Origin: Paragyromitra xinjiangensis
Lineage: Eukaryota; Ascomycota; Pezizomycetes; Pezizales; Discinaceae
Assembly: GCA_038503065.1 (NCBI GenBank)
Contig: JBCAMK010000022.1
Coordinates: 1-64,000 of the forward strand
Direction: 5' to 3'
Length of the DNA: 64,000 nt
Under the pieces are notes generated by a model. That model was not told the DNA's origin. It did not search any database and saw only the letters and a list, made by a program, of their open reading frames with translations. Positions 23,188-34,995 of the stretch are shown in pieces. Position numbers and translations under genes: made by a program. How positions within the stretch are numbered: position 1 is the stretch's first letter; every line of letters begins with the position of its first letter.

Positions 23188-24553
23188 CTATGGGGAAACT
23201 GATGGGCTCTCGGATGCCAACTTCTCTGGAGTGTGGAGAAGTTCCCACACGGTGGACAACTCTCGCAACACTTCCTCTGCATGAATTCTCTCTGTTGGCT
23301 CATATCTCAACATGCCTTCCAGCACACGCTCCAATACCGTCAGGTCCTGCTCCTCAAACTCCTCCATCTCCGATCCATCTTCCCCTCTCACAATCCTCGC
23401 GATTCGTGTCTTCAAGCTCCGCGTTCCCTGCGCCTCATAGCCAGGCTTAAAGGCACCATTCTCCTCAAAGTACATCTCTCGCTTCTTCCACTTGCGCCAC
23501 CAGCGCTCAGGCATCTTTCCTAGCGTGCGTACTACCTCAAAGAGTAACTGATCGCGGCTGCCAAAAAATGAATCAATCAGCATGTGGTCACTGAAGATGC
23601 TGTACAGCATGCAGCCAAATGCCCAAATATCTACCGGTGCGCCGACAGTCTCATCACGGAACATGATCTCCGGCGCAGCGATGGCTAGCGGCGTATTGAG
23701 CTCCTTGGCCACGCCCTCACCCGCAGCGAAAAATGCCTCTCCGAAATCGACGATCCGAATGCTGCACTCGTTGGTGATGCATAGATGCAACAATTTTCTC
23801 GCTTTTTGTGGGCGCACAGTATACCGTGGTGCAGTAGATGTCAGCGGTTGGCCGTCTTCTCGCATAATCTTCTCCTTGCACGGTTTGCCAAAGTTTTCGT
23901 AGACTTGTTCGTTTGTCCAGGAGTCGAGGCCGGGGATTTTAAAGAGGATGTTCCCTTGATGAAGATCTGGATGAGGGGGTCAGCGCAAATTCGATTTTCG
24001 TTACTGTATCATATATTTTCGTACCTCCATGAGCGATGCCACATGAATGTATATGCTTCAAAGCCTTAGCGCATTGTATTGCCACATTACGCGCGATGCT
24101 GATAGGGAGCCGGTACTCGTCCAACTCATCCTTCACATCTGCAAGAGTGGGCCCTAAAGCCTCCGTGACCATACAGTGGTGGGTGCCGTTCGGACCCTGA
24201 ACCTCGAATTCATCGAGCAGATCCAAGACGAATGAACGTCCTGGATGATTCTTAGCCTCTTTGCTAGACGGAGCACTAAGTTTTCGGAGAATCTGTGTCT
24301 CAGAACTTTCAGAAGCGTTGTAGGCCACGGTAAACTTTAACGAGACGAAGCGGTTCTCCAGCTGGTCCCTGGCAAGCCAGACAGTCGAGTAGGAACCATA
24401 ACCTAGCTTATGAATGATACGGTATCGTCCGTTGTGGATCTCATCATCTATTTCAACAGGGTGAAAACCGCCCTCGGAGTAGTTTTCGAGGTTCTCGACA
24501 TAGTCATTGAAGTTGTAGATTGGCTCTGGAAGCCTTTGTCGGTCGTTAGTCAT
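23188..24553 (-). CDS. SRPK-like serine/threonine protein kinase
   Basis: Two exons, 24553-24025 and 23966-23188, joined by a 58-nt intron inside the catalytic loop, giving 435 residues. The Gly-rich loop is GYGSYSTVWLARD (51-63), the ATP lysine SLKF (K73), the catalytic loop HGDLHQGN (175-182, restored only by splicing), the metal motif DFG (250-252), then APEIMF and the DIWAFGCMLY helix. The N-terminal ENYSEGGFHPVEIDDEIHNG matches the start of fungal SRPK-type kinases. A ~60-residue insert separates the lobes, as usual for SRPKs. The HGD in place of HRD and the divergent insert indicate one of the expanded fungal SRPK-like paralogues rather than the conserved splicing kinase. Substrates unknown. 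A GGGTTAGGGTTTT motif lies ~215 bp upstream. Confidence 0.9.
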
Positions 24554-25481
24554 GATGGGAAGTGCGGTTGTGATGATTGAGCGGAGAGACGGGTAGTAAC
24601 GGTAGCTTGATGGCTGGAGACCTGAATTTTTTCAACGGTGGATAGAAATAACCGATTATGGAGATTAAGGGAAGGAGGATATGAGAAGATGTTGAAAAGG
24701 TGATAGTTTAATGATCAAGGGGGTGGTTTGTGGGGAGGGTGTGGCTTTTATTTGGGCGGATTTAATGAGTGGGTTAGGGTTTTGGGCAAGACAGGCGAAG
24801 ATGCATTGGCTGTTTCAAGAGTACCCAATTCAACTAGTAGTTAGACTCGACCTTAAAAAGACGTGACGTACAAACAACCAAGCTTGATGGCTGCTAAATA
24901 CTACCTTGTATGCGTATTATTGCAATGTAGTGCCCTAAGAGCTCTGGTAGCTGTATTTTTAAACCAGTGGTTGCTTTTAGTTGATTAAAAGTCTAGCGAC
25001 GATAGAGATACGCACTTTCTAGCCATGAGCTTTACTCTTCTCCGATTTAATATTCATCACGGCTATCTCCCATGGCCACTTACATTAAAAATACTAATTC
25101 ATGGCCCAACATTAATCATGAATGACCTATATATAATTACAATTTTATCAGCTCACATCAATTATAGAAACCTTACTCTAGAGAATAAAAAAAATGCCTG
25201 CAATTGAATTAACTATAGGTCTCTTATTGTAATGTGTGTTGCACGACCCCTGTGAGTGGCGGGTTGTCCTATAAGTACTTTATATGGACAGACGAAGGGG
25301 AGCTCTTTAGCATGCGGCTATAAATGAATTGGTCCAGAGCTCTCTAACCGCAATCAAAAACGACAAAACCACAAAACGCAAACTCAATACCCATCATTAT
25401 CGTATTCAAAAATACTAGATAACTTTTCTGTCTTGACATTTAAAATATCCTTAATCCTTCTTGCTTATTCATCGACCCAAA
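24554..25481. other. Intergenic interval
   Basis: Kinase promoter (left) and ~600 bp with no credible frame. A telomere-like box, GGGTTAGGGTTTTGGGC, lies at about 24771. Confidence 0.35.
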
Positions 25482-25868
25482 ATGACTCTTATAAAAAAAT
25501 AGAAAGGTAAAGTTTTGGAGGAACCAGATCGTTCAGGCTGTGAGATGGTCGCCGAAGAGGCGTTGAACTTCCTCAATGGTACAGCTACCGGCATGCACTT
25601 TGTCGAAGTGCTCCTCAGGTACTCACACTCTCTAACGCATACCAAGTCTTTAAGTCGCTGACCATACCGCAGAGGCCCACCGCATGAAACTATGGCAATG
25701 GGCTGCCCAAGGTTTTATGTCTCCGATGACCGCCACTGCACGATGGACTTCAAAACGGCTGAGATGCAGGGTGATGGGACGCACATTTCCTGCCATGTGT
25801 ATCTGGAGCCCGACTCATCAGCATATAAAGTTGTGAGAGTGGTATGGTTTCCAGAGCTGTGGGACTGA
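25482..25868 (+). pseudogene. Small two-exon gene with early in-frame TAG
   Basis: An ATG in good fungal context (cccaaaATG, 25482) opens a frame interrupted by TAG at 25500-25502, then continues open. A 54-nt intron (donor 25619, acceptor ending 25672) joins it to a second exon encoding FYVSDDRHCTMDFKTAEMQ and ending WFPELWD-TGA. If translation begins at the later ATG (25545), the product is 89 residues and intact; if at 25482, the TAG truncates it after six codons. CAG to TAG (C-to-T) would explain the stop. No family recognised. Confidence 0.5.
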
Positions 25869-27425
25869 TAATTGGAGGAGAAACAAGATGGGGCGCGCAT
25901 TAGATGGATACTCAGAGGCTTTAGGCTTTTTATAATTTATCTCCCTTTTAGCGTAGAATTGTGAAATTTAAGTAATTAAGATAATATTCTACTCTGCAGG
26001 ACTTGTTGCATTCAACACTGGAATTATGAGGTTTAAGAGTCTATAGATATCCTTAAAACTTTGCTTCCATTAAGATATAATCACTTTTCCAACTATGGTT
26101 GTAGAAAACATAGCTTACGTATACCTAATGAATTGGACCGGTTCAGAAATCTTAGCTTTTAACTTACTGTGTTTTTATTGGCCTAGGCCACGATTTGGTA
26201 ATTATATGTGTCATGCGGTACCGATTTCCGCAGCATGCAGGTATTTCGGGAGAACGGTTATTCTTTAAGGAAGTAGGATGTACTCATGCGGCCGTTTTGA
26301 AATTGCGTTGCCTAAGCAGGCAAGTTCTGGTAAGCAAATCATTTCTATTGGCTGGAAGCAGTCTCGGCAGCCCCTTGGCATCTTTTTGGTGCCCTTTCAA
26401 CACTTCTCGTTCCTCCACAGCACCTTAGGGATATCGATTCTGAATGAGAGATAACTGTTTTCTGGGTTCCATGTGTAGGGCTCTTAAATTCAGACGTCTC
26501 TGCGGCCTTTTGATTAAGAAACCGGAAGTTTTCTATATATGTAACGTAACTTCGAAACGACCGCGCGACTACGGTGGCAATAGGAGTTACCTTGAATTGA
26601 GGGAACCATTGAATATTACTGGTTTGTACGCTAGTGCTGGCATGATTTTTTTTCGTGATCTATGTGTAGGTTGTGAGGTTCGTGATTTAATATATGCTAT
26701 CCGTAGATTATAGAAATAGAAGCTATGTGGATTAATGAGAGATATAAGGGGAAAGCTGTTACACAATGAGTAAAGAGAGAGTGTAAGAAACACGAGAATA
26801 TTGTGCCCCCGGAGCCCCCGACAGTGGAAAATAAGACTCAAAGAATAACGATATCATTGCAAGACGATCATTCGGAGGCTTCTCGCGAAACCCTTGAGGA
26901 TTTATGGATAGGCCCACTCTCACCCTGGGGGTAAAGTATATGCGCATCAACCTTAGCAAATGTCTCGCAAAAAAGTAGGTGTTTACCGCCAAGTATTTTC
27001 TACTCTAGACAAAATTAGTACCTAAGGGCGCTATATTAGATAAGCATGCTAGGAAAGGCCAAGCGCCTGCCACGTTGGACTTTATGAAGTAAAAATCTAG
27101 GGGAAGGTCGAATCATAATCAAGCTATATTGTTGTGGGAGACATGAGAATATATTAAGTCTCATTTAGAGGATTTAGCATCCCCGAGTATGCCACATTTG
27201 GCTAAGAAAAATAGGGCTTGGCACCTTAGTTCGGTTTGGTGTTTGTGGTTGGCATACCCAGATCTTTTTTCCATATCACGTTAACGGGCGACTTCTCGAG
27301 TGAAAGTCCTCGGCCTTAACCGAATGCCACTCAAGGGGTGTGTGGGAATTACGCGTGACAGCCCTCAAGAATATTGATCTTTTTTTGACACTGCGAGAAA
27401 CTAACTACAGGAAATAACATGAGCA
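25869..27425. other. Gene-free interval
   Basis: About 1.55 kb without a recognisable gene. Frames at 26195-26713 and 26587-26992 have no domains and biased, hydrophobic composition. Seems to be degenerate intergenic DNA. Confidence 0.35.
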
Positions 27426-29725
27426 TCACGATTTGAGTTCTTCAAGCAAGGCTAGCCTAGATAGCTCAATCCCGCATGCCATGTGAAGCATCTCGTAGTC
27501 TACCTCCTCCTGCCCCTCTAGGATAGGCTGTATATCGCCAGGGCGGGCCAATTTCTTGAGATCTACCTCTTCAGGACGAGTGGGCCACTTATCCAAAAAT
27601 TTCTGAAGAAGATCAAGCCGCTTAAGCGACAAAAATTGGTACGTGCACCTCCATGCTGACGCTAAAGCTCCTTCAATCCATGCATGCTGAGCACTGGAAG
27701 CTTCACCTGCAAAGTGTAGGCTTCCTAGCCCTGCGGGCCTCGACATATCGGGATAGTAGTGGCGATACTGGCCAGGACCGAAGTGCGCGTAAGCTTATTT
27801 TATGCCACCGTTAGCTAGTTGATTATTCTAAGGGTTCCCAGGAGAAATATACCTCCAACAGAAAATTCGTCATGGTACCAATCATGGACTACCAGTGGTT
27901 AGCATAAGGGTGCCATTTCTATTACAAGTTGTGGACTTACAAAAGTAGGAGACGGTTTCGCTCCGATACCATTCCGGAGTTTTTCCGTGCAAAGCCGCAA
28001 GATCCTTGTAAAATATATCGAGGAGATGTTGTTCCGCGGTGGAGCCATGACCCGCAGAAAAAGCACCCGACCGTAAGGCATCCTGGGTCCTAGGGTTTAA
28101 CAACACGTTAACATCCATGAAATGCTCATGGAGCAACAAACGTGAATTTCAACACAATATTAACATGTCAGTCGGGGCGGAATATGGGGCATACCAGGAG
28201 TAACTTGCCATTAGCACAGCGGGTACTTCCGGTCCAGCGGGTATTTCCGGTGCAGCGGGTACAGGAGGGACCCCATTACTTGGATAGACAACCACCCTAA
28301 CTGGTCTATCTGTGTAACTCGAACCTCCTATCTGTGGAAATTCCTTTAGATCCTGCCACCATCGTGTCTTGAATTTTATGCCCATCTTTACTGCTGGGCC
28401 GTAAGCTAAACTTCGAATTGCCTGCCTTTGGATGTAGGATAGCCCGGCTTTATTCAGGTCCATTAGGCTCAAGCACGATAACGTAGTCGTAGCGAATACG
28501 TGAGAATAAATTTTTCCGTTGAGTTCAGGGTGGCTTGGAACCGTGACGGACATATTTGGGGGAAGGGGTGGGTGCCATTTCTCTATCTCGATGGCGGTAA
28601 CGCGAGAATTGTAGAGTGGCTTTTTGGACAAGCTTTGGCACAGGAGATCTGTTACAACTGATGTCCCCCCCTGGACACACGCCCACTTTTGCTTCTTAGG
28701 CTCCCCAGGAGAACCTGACCCGTCTGGATAGTCGAACTGCATTGACTCTAGAACGGCCTATAAAATGTGAGTGGAATAGATCCCCTGATCACTTGCAAGA
28801 TTTACCTCAGAAAATCCGAGATTGTACGATCCCGTTGAGCTTTGTGTCCTTTCTATCCACTCAATTACCATAAACGGAATTTTCATTTTCTCGGAAAGGT
28901 ATCCTCGCACAGAGAAATGGTCGACTTTCATCAGCTTCTCGAACCCTTCCTTAAATTTCCCGTGAACTGCAAGGGCACGCTTGAATGGGTCCATTGCTTC
29001 AGCAAGAAGTGCCGCAGCCCCTTTCACAGTTTCTCCGTTTGCCTTTTTGAAAGTCGCCTTCAAGTACTTTTGAGGGATCTAGTAAAGATATTCATGTGAG
29101 CATATGAATCTTCTCCGCTTCTGTGAAGGCTATCACCGGGAAAATGACTCACGTGATAACCGTCATCGTATGGATCATCTTTTGTGCTTGCTTGTGCACT
29201 TGTTAACTTATGATCTGTTATCGGTTAGGGATATATAAATTCAGCCAGGACTTGGCAAGACTTGCTATTAAACAATCTAAGGTTATTATCGGTCCCTATC
29301 ACGTAATCGATGATCCTGTTGTTGGTTGGGGATGTGAGTCCTAGTTCCTCAAAAAGGCTGAAGGTGAGTTTGAGGGCCCTAATGCGAGGAAACCTCATAG
29401 CTCCGATATCGAAGTAATCATTATCGGCCGTTGAAAAGTGGTGAGTCCTGGCCCTGCCCCCATGTCTATCGGATGCCTCGATAATCTCGTATTCAACTTC
29501 CAGATATTCTAAAAATGTCGCTATACGTAGCCCAGCTATGCCAGCTCCGACGATACAAACTGGAAGCTCTCTGAGGGCTTTACCGGCAGCCAGTTCGACA
29601 CGTAGGTCTGGAACAGGATAACGGGGAGAGGAGAAGAGTTCTTTTCTCCCAGCATCTTCCACAGCTTCTCTGACAAGGTAGCGGGCAGAAAGGGCACGAG
29701 ATGAGAGATTTTCCTCGTCTGACAT
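27426..29725 (-). CDS. L-amino-acid oxidase (flavin amine oxidase family)
   Basis: Start MSDEENLSSRALS; six introns. The FAD-binding motif GAGIAGL (60-66) is followed by EASDRHGGRART (83-94), the typical RxGGR block. After splicing come IPQKYLKATFKKANG, a WACVQGGTSVVTDLL substrate-domain segment, WYRSETVSYFFHDWYHDEFSVGAYAHFGPGQY-type sequence, and FAGEASSAQHAWIEGALASAW, the C-terminal FAD contact. Each exon joins in phase. Fungal members oxidise L-amino acids to keto acids, ammonia and hydrogen peroxide, used in nitrogen acquisition or antibiosis. No signal peptide, so probably intracellular. An unusual Pro/Ala/Glu micro-repeat sits before MASYSW (about 28217-28265). Confidence 0.88.
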
Positions 29726-30887
29726 GATGGTGAGTTGTCCCTTGGGGTGGAATCGTGCGAGAGATGTAATGTTTTGCAATCGTGTCTTTGGTCTCCCAGA
29801 AACCAAGCTGACCGCTTCTTATGCTCTCTGCGAAATAGATCGACGGCACACGCCGTGAAGGATGAATGTATAATCCTCAAACTTAGTGAGGGCGCCTCCA
29901 CTCCTGCCTCAAATGATCACATATCATGTTTCACTAGAAACATCACATCGCATACATATATGCTCAGAAGCTCAAATCCTGATTTTTACTGGTAGATGGC
30001 GGGTAGCCTCACAATATTATTTATGTGATGTTAGAGATTTGTAGCTGTATCAGTGAGAAATAAGAAATAATCGATGAATTAGTATTTCCCTGCACTGAAA
30101 CTAGTATGCTGCTCCCTGCGTGACTGAGAGACTAAACCAATGGCAAGTAGTTCCGGCCAACCTTGCTATATGCAAACTGTAACAGACATACAAGGCTGTT
30201 ACATGCAAAAGGTAGAATAGGCCCAGGCAAGCGGAAAGGTACCAGGACCAGCACGAGTGGAGTAGCTACCACATGCTAGGGAATACCAGTACCCCGCTGA
30301 CCTGGTGGTTAGGAACACTTGGAGGTGCAAAGGCTGACGGGCCTGTAGCATATCTCCAGCGACATCAAACTCATAGCAATGCGGTTGAGTTCCTAATCTA
30401 CCTGTGCATGCCTCATCAGCTATGGCTGATAGGTGGCGCAACTAGGAGAACTATTTTAGTAGACACCTGACACAACTACTCATATTCCCCAAATATTACT
30501 GGAATCTGATAATGGGGCCAGCCTGCATGATTCAGGAGGGCAGGGTCCAAAAAATCGATTGGTAAAGTAGTAAATTCTCAGATAATAAGTAAAAATTGCA
30601 AATACAAGTAAAGACCATGTTATACCTTAGTTATTCCATATTCCGGTAAAGCTGACCCCCCTGTCCGGACCGAGTCTTTTTACTGGTTATTCTGGAATGT
30701 AGTAAGCAAAACTGAGACCACTAACTAGATACAGTAGGTATGATATATTGAACCCAGAGAACGAAAAACTTGAGTATAACTCTTCACAGCCCAACCAAGA
30801 CCCAAGCCTACATTGCCGGCGTTCAGTAGATCATACATACATGCCATACCTAGTGGGTCAGCATTTTCCACCAGACTATGAGATAAG

Positions 30888-31186
30888 CGTGTAGTGGTCT
30901 CCCTGTTACCCTACCTTCCATATGGACGCCTTCCCGTCTTCGTTGGACCCCTCTGTGGCTGCCTATTGACTTCCCAGCCTATTTCCAGGCTGTTACCCTG
31001 CCTTCTCCGGTTACCCGGCCAGCAGTGCAATCGAAGGCAGGGCAATGGCCGGGTTACTATAGAAGGCAGGGTAACTGCCTGGGAATAAGCTGAGAAGCCA
31101 TTATCACAACAGGTAGCCATAGGGGTCCAACGAAGACGGGAAGGCGTCCATATAGAAGGTAGGGTAACAGGGAGACCACTGCACAC
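30888..31186. mobile_element. Large hairpin (fold-back) element, ~300 bp
   Basis: The left arm 30888-31020 and right arm 31047-31186 are reverse complements over almost their whole length, at ~85-90% by eye, with blocks such as agtggtctccctgttaccct and tatggacgccttcccgtctt. Only a ~26-nt loop separates them. Non-coding. The outer half is nearly identical between arms and the inner half more diverged. Confidence 0.85.
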
Positions 31187-31254
31187 CTGTAGCCATAGGT
31201 ATAACACAAACACAGAAATCAAATGAAAACCAACCAAATTATCCAAGCTGTGAC

Positions 31255-31440
31255 ACTTCCACCCCGCCCCAACGGGGCGATAACTAGTGGAGCCCCGTTG
31301 GGCCCCATTGACTAACATATGTAATGTAGGTCAATGGGGCGGGTGACTTGACTTTGCTCCACCCTAATAGTGTGCATAGACCACCCTGCCCTAACGGGGC
31401 AGGGTGGGGAATGGGGCACCCCATTTCTGCCCTACCCCAT
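31255..31440. repeat. Cluster of GC-rich palindromes
   Basis: Successive self-complementary words, including cgccccaacggggcg (31266 region) and ccaccctgccctaacggggc followed by agggtgg (31381-31407, 11-bp perfect arms), lie immediately downstream of the hairpin in otherwise AT-rich DNA. Confidence 0.6.
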
Positions 31441-34288
31441 ATGCATGGCAACCATAAACCACACTGGAAAAGAGGCAACTTGTGCTAATCCTACGGCCAC
31501 AATCCCACAAATAACAGGGACAGCTAGGTTTTTTTCCAAGTGTTTATGGGTTTGCATACTAGAAGACATTTGCTAATATAATTTCACGGTACTCCTGAGG
31601 GAAAGGATTTAGTAGTAATCACTGAACTTGGTCTTATTGGAGTGATAGATCTAAAATTCGTGTTTAAATCTTGGTTTTCGCTTGTTTGAAGCACTCTAGA
31701 CTTTACTCTAGACTTTTACGAGAAGGCGTCTACTTACGTTTTATGAGAGAATATATTCCTAATACGCTAGGAGAGGTTTCAGTTATCCACTAAACCAACT
31801 GGTAATCTCCTGCCCCAGAAATAGCTTCTTAGGGGAGATATAGTTTCTTACAGCCTGCAAGGAGCTTGGACGGAAATTATCGTATCTTCAGCAGCCCAAA
31901 TATTACGCACAAACCGGTTAATATCTCCCTGCAGACATCGCTGCATACTGTAGAGAAGAGAGGATCGGTTCGCGTTTTCTCTCCACCGTTTGCGCTACCA
32001 CACTTCCGCGGTAGGTGCTCGCGTTCCAAACTCAGTGGTGTGCTGCTAGAGGTTTATGCTACACGAGCGATCAAGGACAAGCCTCGCCGGCGCGGGCGAA
32101 CCGCCATACCCGATCAATCACAGCCTCAAGAAAAAGCGAATCCCGTTACCACAAAAAAATAGAGATCAGTGTGGGAGAAATAAAGCACAACGGAGTTGAC
32201 ATCATTGAGAAAGGGATGATTGAGCGAGGGGTGGTACCAATTCACAATATGAACCATGTTTTAGCTTAATTACGGAGCTATATCTAACTTGAGTGTGTAT
32301 GGGAAGTCTGGATTGCGGTTTCACGGATTCTACTTGATTGCAAATAGGTAAGTACCTAGCGGAGGTTCAACAACAGTTCACTATAGCCCTGCAAGCATGT
32401 AAAGCGTATTACCTATCGGAAACGAAATACATAGAGAAATACCTACCTAGGTCCTGATGCCGCAGAGCGAGCCCGAAGCTAAGCTGAACATTTCGCACAA
32501 AAAAGAAAGGTAATGCATTGTTGATCTAGATATTAGTAAGGCTGGCTTCATAACACCCAACGATGTGATGGAAAACCGAACGCCAGATATACCGACACTT
32601 CTTGGACCCACATATACCAGAAGAGTGCCATGGCCATGACGGGTAGGAATATTTTGCCATATGCCCTTCAAAAAAAAGAAATACAGTCCATTTGCCCTAC
32701 AAGCAAACAGACTTAAAGCAAGCATATACTCCTATAAATAGAGGTTCTCCTAGGAAAGTACTATTGCGCGAATATAACTGTTCGATCCGGACCACCTATT
32801 TCTTATAAGGCGAACATTATTACAGTCTGAATTCTTGTATGCGACTGTACTAGCACTACCCCTCAACAATGGTGATTTATAATTGGACTAAATATTTTTA
32901 GATATAGTGGTGAAAAATCGTTATAATTTTGCAGGTGGTGCCGATATGAATGTGCAGCAAGATTACGCGACAAGGCGAAAGGGAAGCAGTGTGACAAGTC
33001 ATTATGCGCAGGAGCAGAGATGCTGCTATGGGTTTGTGCCACAGACGACTCTTACCACTCTTATCTATTCCCTCACATTCATGGAGCAGCTTCGGCGGTG
33101 GATAATCATGCAGTTTTTCTGATATCACTCCAGCCGCCCAAAATAGCACGATAATGGATGCCTTCCTGTAAAAATTTAGAGCAAAGCCTAGAGTAGTTCT
33201 GACAGGCGAAAACCAGAATTTAAACCTGAACTTCAGATCTATCACTACCAACAGCTGCAGGACCTGGTTTAGTGATTACTAATAAATGCTTTTTCACAGG
33301 AACATCGTGGAAATGAGCAAATGCCTTCTAGTATGCAAAGCCATAATGGCCCTATGAAAAAACCTAGCTTTTCCCGTTATTTGTGAAATTGCGACCGTAG
33401 GGCTAGCTGCAGCTAGTATAAGTGGCCTCTCTTTTGGTGTGGTTTATGGTTGCCATGACATATCATTTCCCCTCTAGGGATCTGAGGGCTTCAGATATCT
33501 GGAAGAGGGGTGAGCACCCCTTGCCATGATTCTACATCATGAAGTTGTCAGATCGGTTGTCTGGGTGTCTCAGCCCACTTTCCTACTCTGAAGTGGTTCA
33601 GATTTTTACGGGAAGGCATCCAATAAGAGAATAACTTGGTAATATTCCTATGTTACACGAGGTCTAATCATGAAGGTTTGTTTTGGTTGTGTATTCGAAA
33701 ATTCTAGGCATCGCATAAGTATGATAGGGCTTCCTTTTCGGCACTACTGCAACTGTACGCGTCAAAGACCGCATACGTATAATAACGAGGTGCTGCAGCC
33801 CCATCAAAGACGCTCCTATGCTTGCGATCGGTTCGGTTACGACTTTAGGAGCAAGTTCATACTATAAACAAGGCAAAAATCGCAATTCAATATCACTTTT
33901 TGTCAAGCTCGATTGTTATACCTGAGCTCAACTGGTATATGGTGAGAGGGTGTTTAGCAAGGTCGCTATACCCTCCGGATTCACCCGCAATTAAATCGGG
34001 ATCTTTTGAGCCGCGGGGAACAGGATAGGTCAGATACTACTTAGCCATCTGGGGATAAATCTGTGCATAAGCTACAAGCCGCGGAAGGGTTTTCCCCGTA
34101 CCTACTTTGTATTGTTTGATGTTATCCACACCCCATCACAAAGTATCACTCGCTTCATAACAAATCAACATATCACTTATCGCTTAAATCTGGACTAATA
34201 AAGCCCGAGCATGTGGTACCCCTTCGATCGGGGTATTTACATCGAAATTCCCCTAAATCGAAGCCCCGCTGAAGATAGAACTCTGTGG

Positions 34289-34523
34289 CACTAAAGATAC
34301 TTCGATTTCTTCCAGGGACCAAATATGAGAGTAGTGCCCTAGGTATATTAAGTCACCCTCTCAGTACTCCTTAGAACGTTCCATTCCGCGCCAACAGTGA
34401 GTTTTTATTCCGCCACAACCGAGTTACTACGCCTTGCAAAAATATTAAGTCTCAACGGTAGCATATAATGTCAGACATCCTTCTTGCTAACAATTCCCTT
34501 GGCTGTGGATGGGGTAATAACGG
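34289..34523. repeat. Dispersed degenerate repeat, copy B
   Basis: Collinear with 6453-6702: cactaaagatactt, ccaaatatg, ctcagtactccttagaa, gtgagtttttattccgccac and ttggctgtgg in the same order and spacing. A weaker echo of the middle part may occur near 46718-46770. Non-coding. Confidence 0.5.
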
Positions 34524-34995
34524 TTCTAAGAGGAGTTTAGTCTAGCTATCGAGATATCTACCATACTTGATCTAGTGTGCATTATCCTTTTGATTCGTAG
34601 CAAACACCTCACTCCTAACTGCTCTCGCATACTTTCGTGCCTTCTCTTTCTCAATATAGTGGTTGGGTAGATCGGGATGCCAATCGGGGTCGATGACTGA
34701 GGTTGCAGCGCGGCATGACGCAATGAGAGGAATAATAAAGTAGAAATTCAAAAGATATGATATGATAAAGGAAAGTAGAAGCAAGAGTTCTCCCAAACCC
34801 TTAACGGGCGACTGGAGTAATCCATATGTGAGAGGGTAAGTTCGAGGAAAGACAAAAATTTATAGCCAAACAATCCGTATAATTAATACCGAAAACCCTA
34901 AATTCTAAGTTGCCGAAGCGTATATCACAGTCTAGTAAAAACCAACAGAAAGCGAGAAAATAATATCTAAGCGAGAAAACAGTACATAAAAGCGT
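34524..34995. other. Intergenic interval
   Basis: A hydrophobic 74-codon frame on the minus strand here has no ATG and no clear splice partners. Nothing else seen. Confidence 0.3.

Larger units (their letters stand above)
29726..34288. other. Long gene-poor interval
   Basis: About 4.6 kb without a supportable gene. It contains a ~300 bp hairpin (30888-31186) and a GC-rich palindrome cluster (31255-31440). Frames at 31866-32269, 32447-32725 and 32898-33251 have no domain or splicing support and are probably chance. Confidence 0.45.

Noticed and set aside
31266..31407. GC palindromes as Rho-independent-type terminators or a CRISPR array
   Set aside because: The genome is eukaryotic, palindromes are irregularly spaced and there are no constant repeats with spacers.
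34572..34796. Small membrane or secreted protein on the minus strand
   Set aside because: The frame has no ATG (begins at TTG) and no supported upstream exon.
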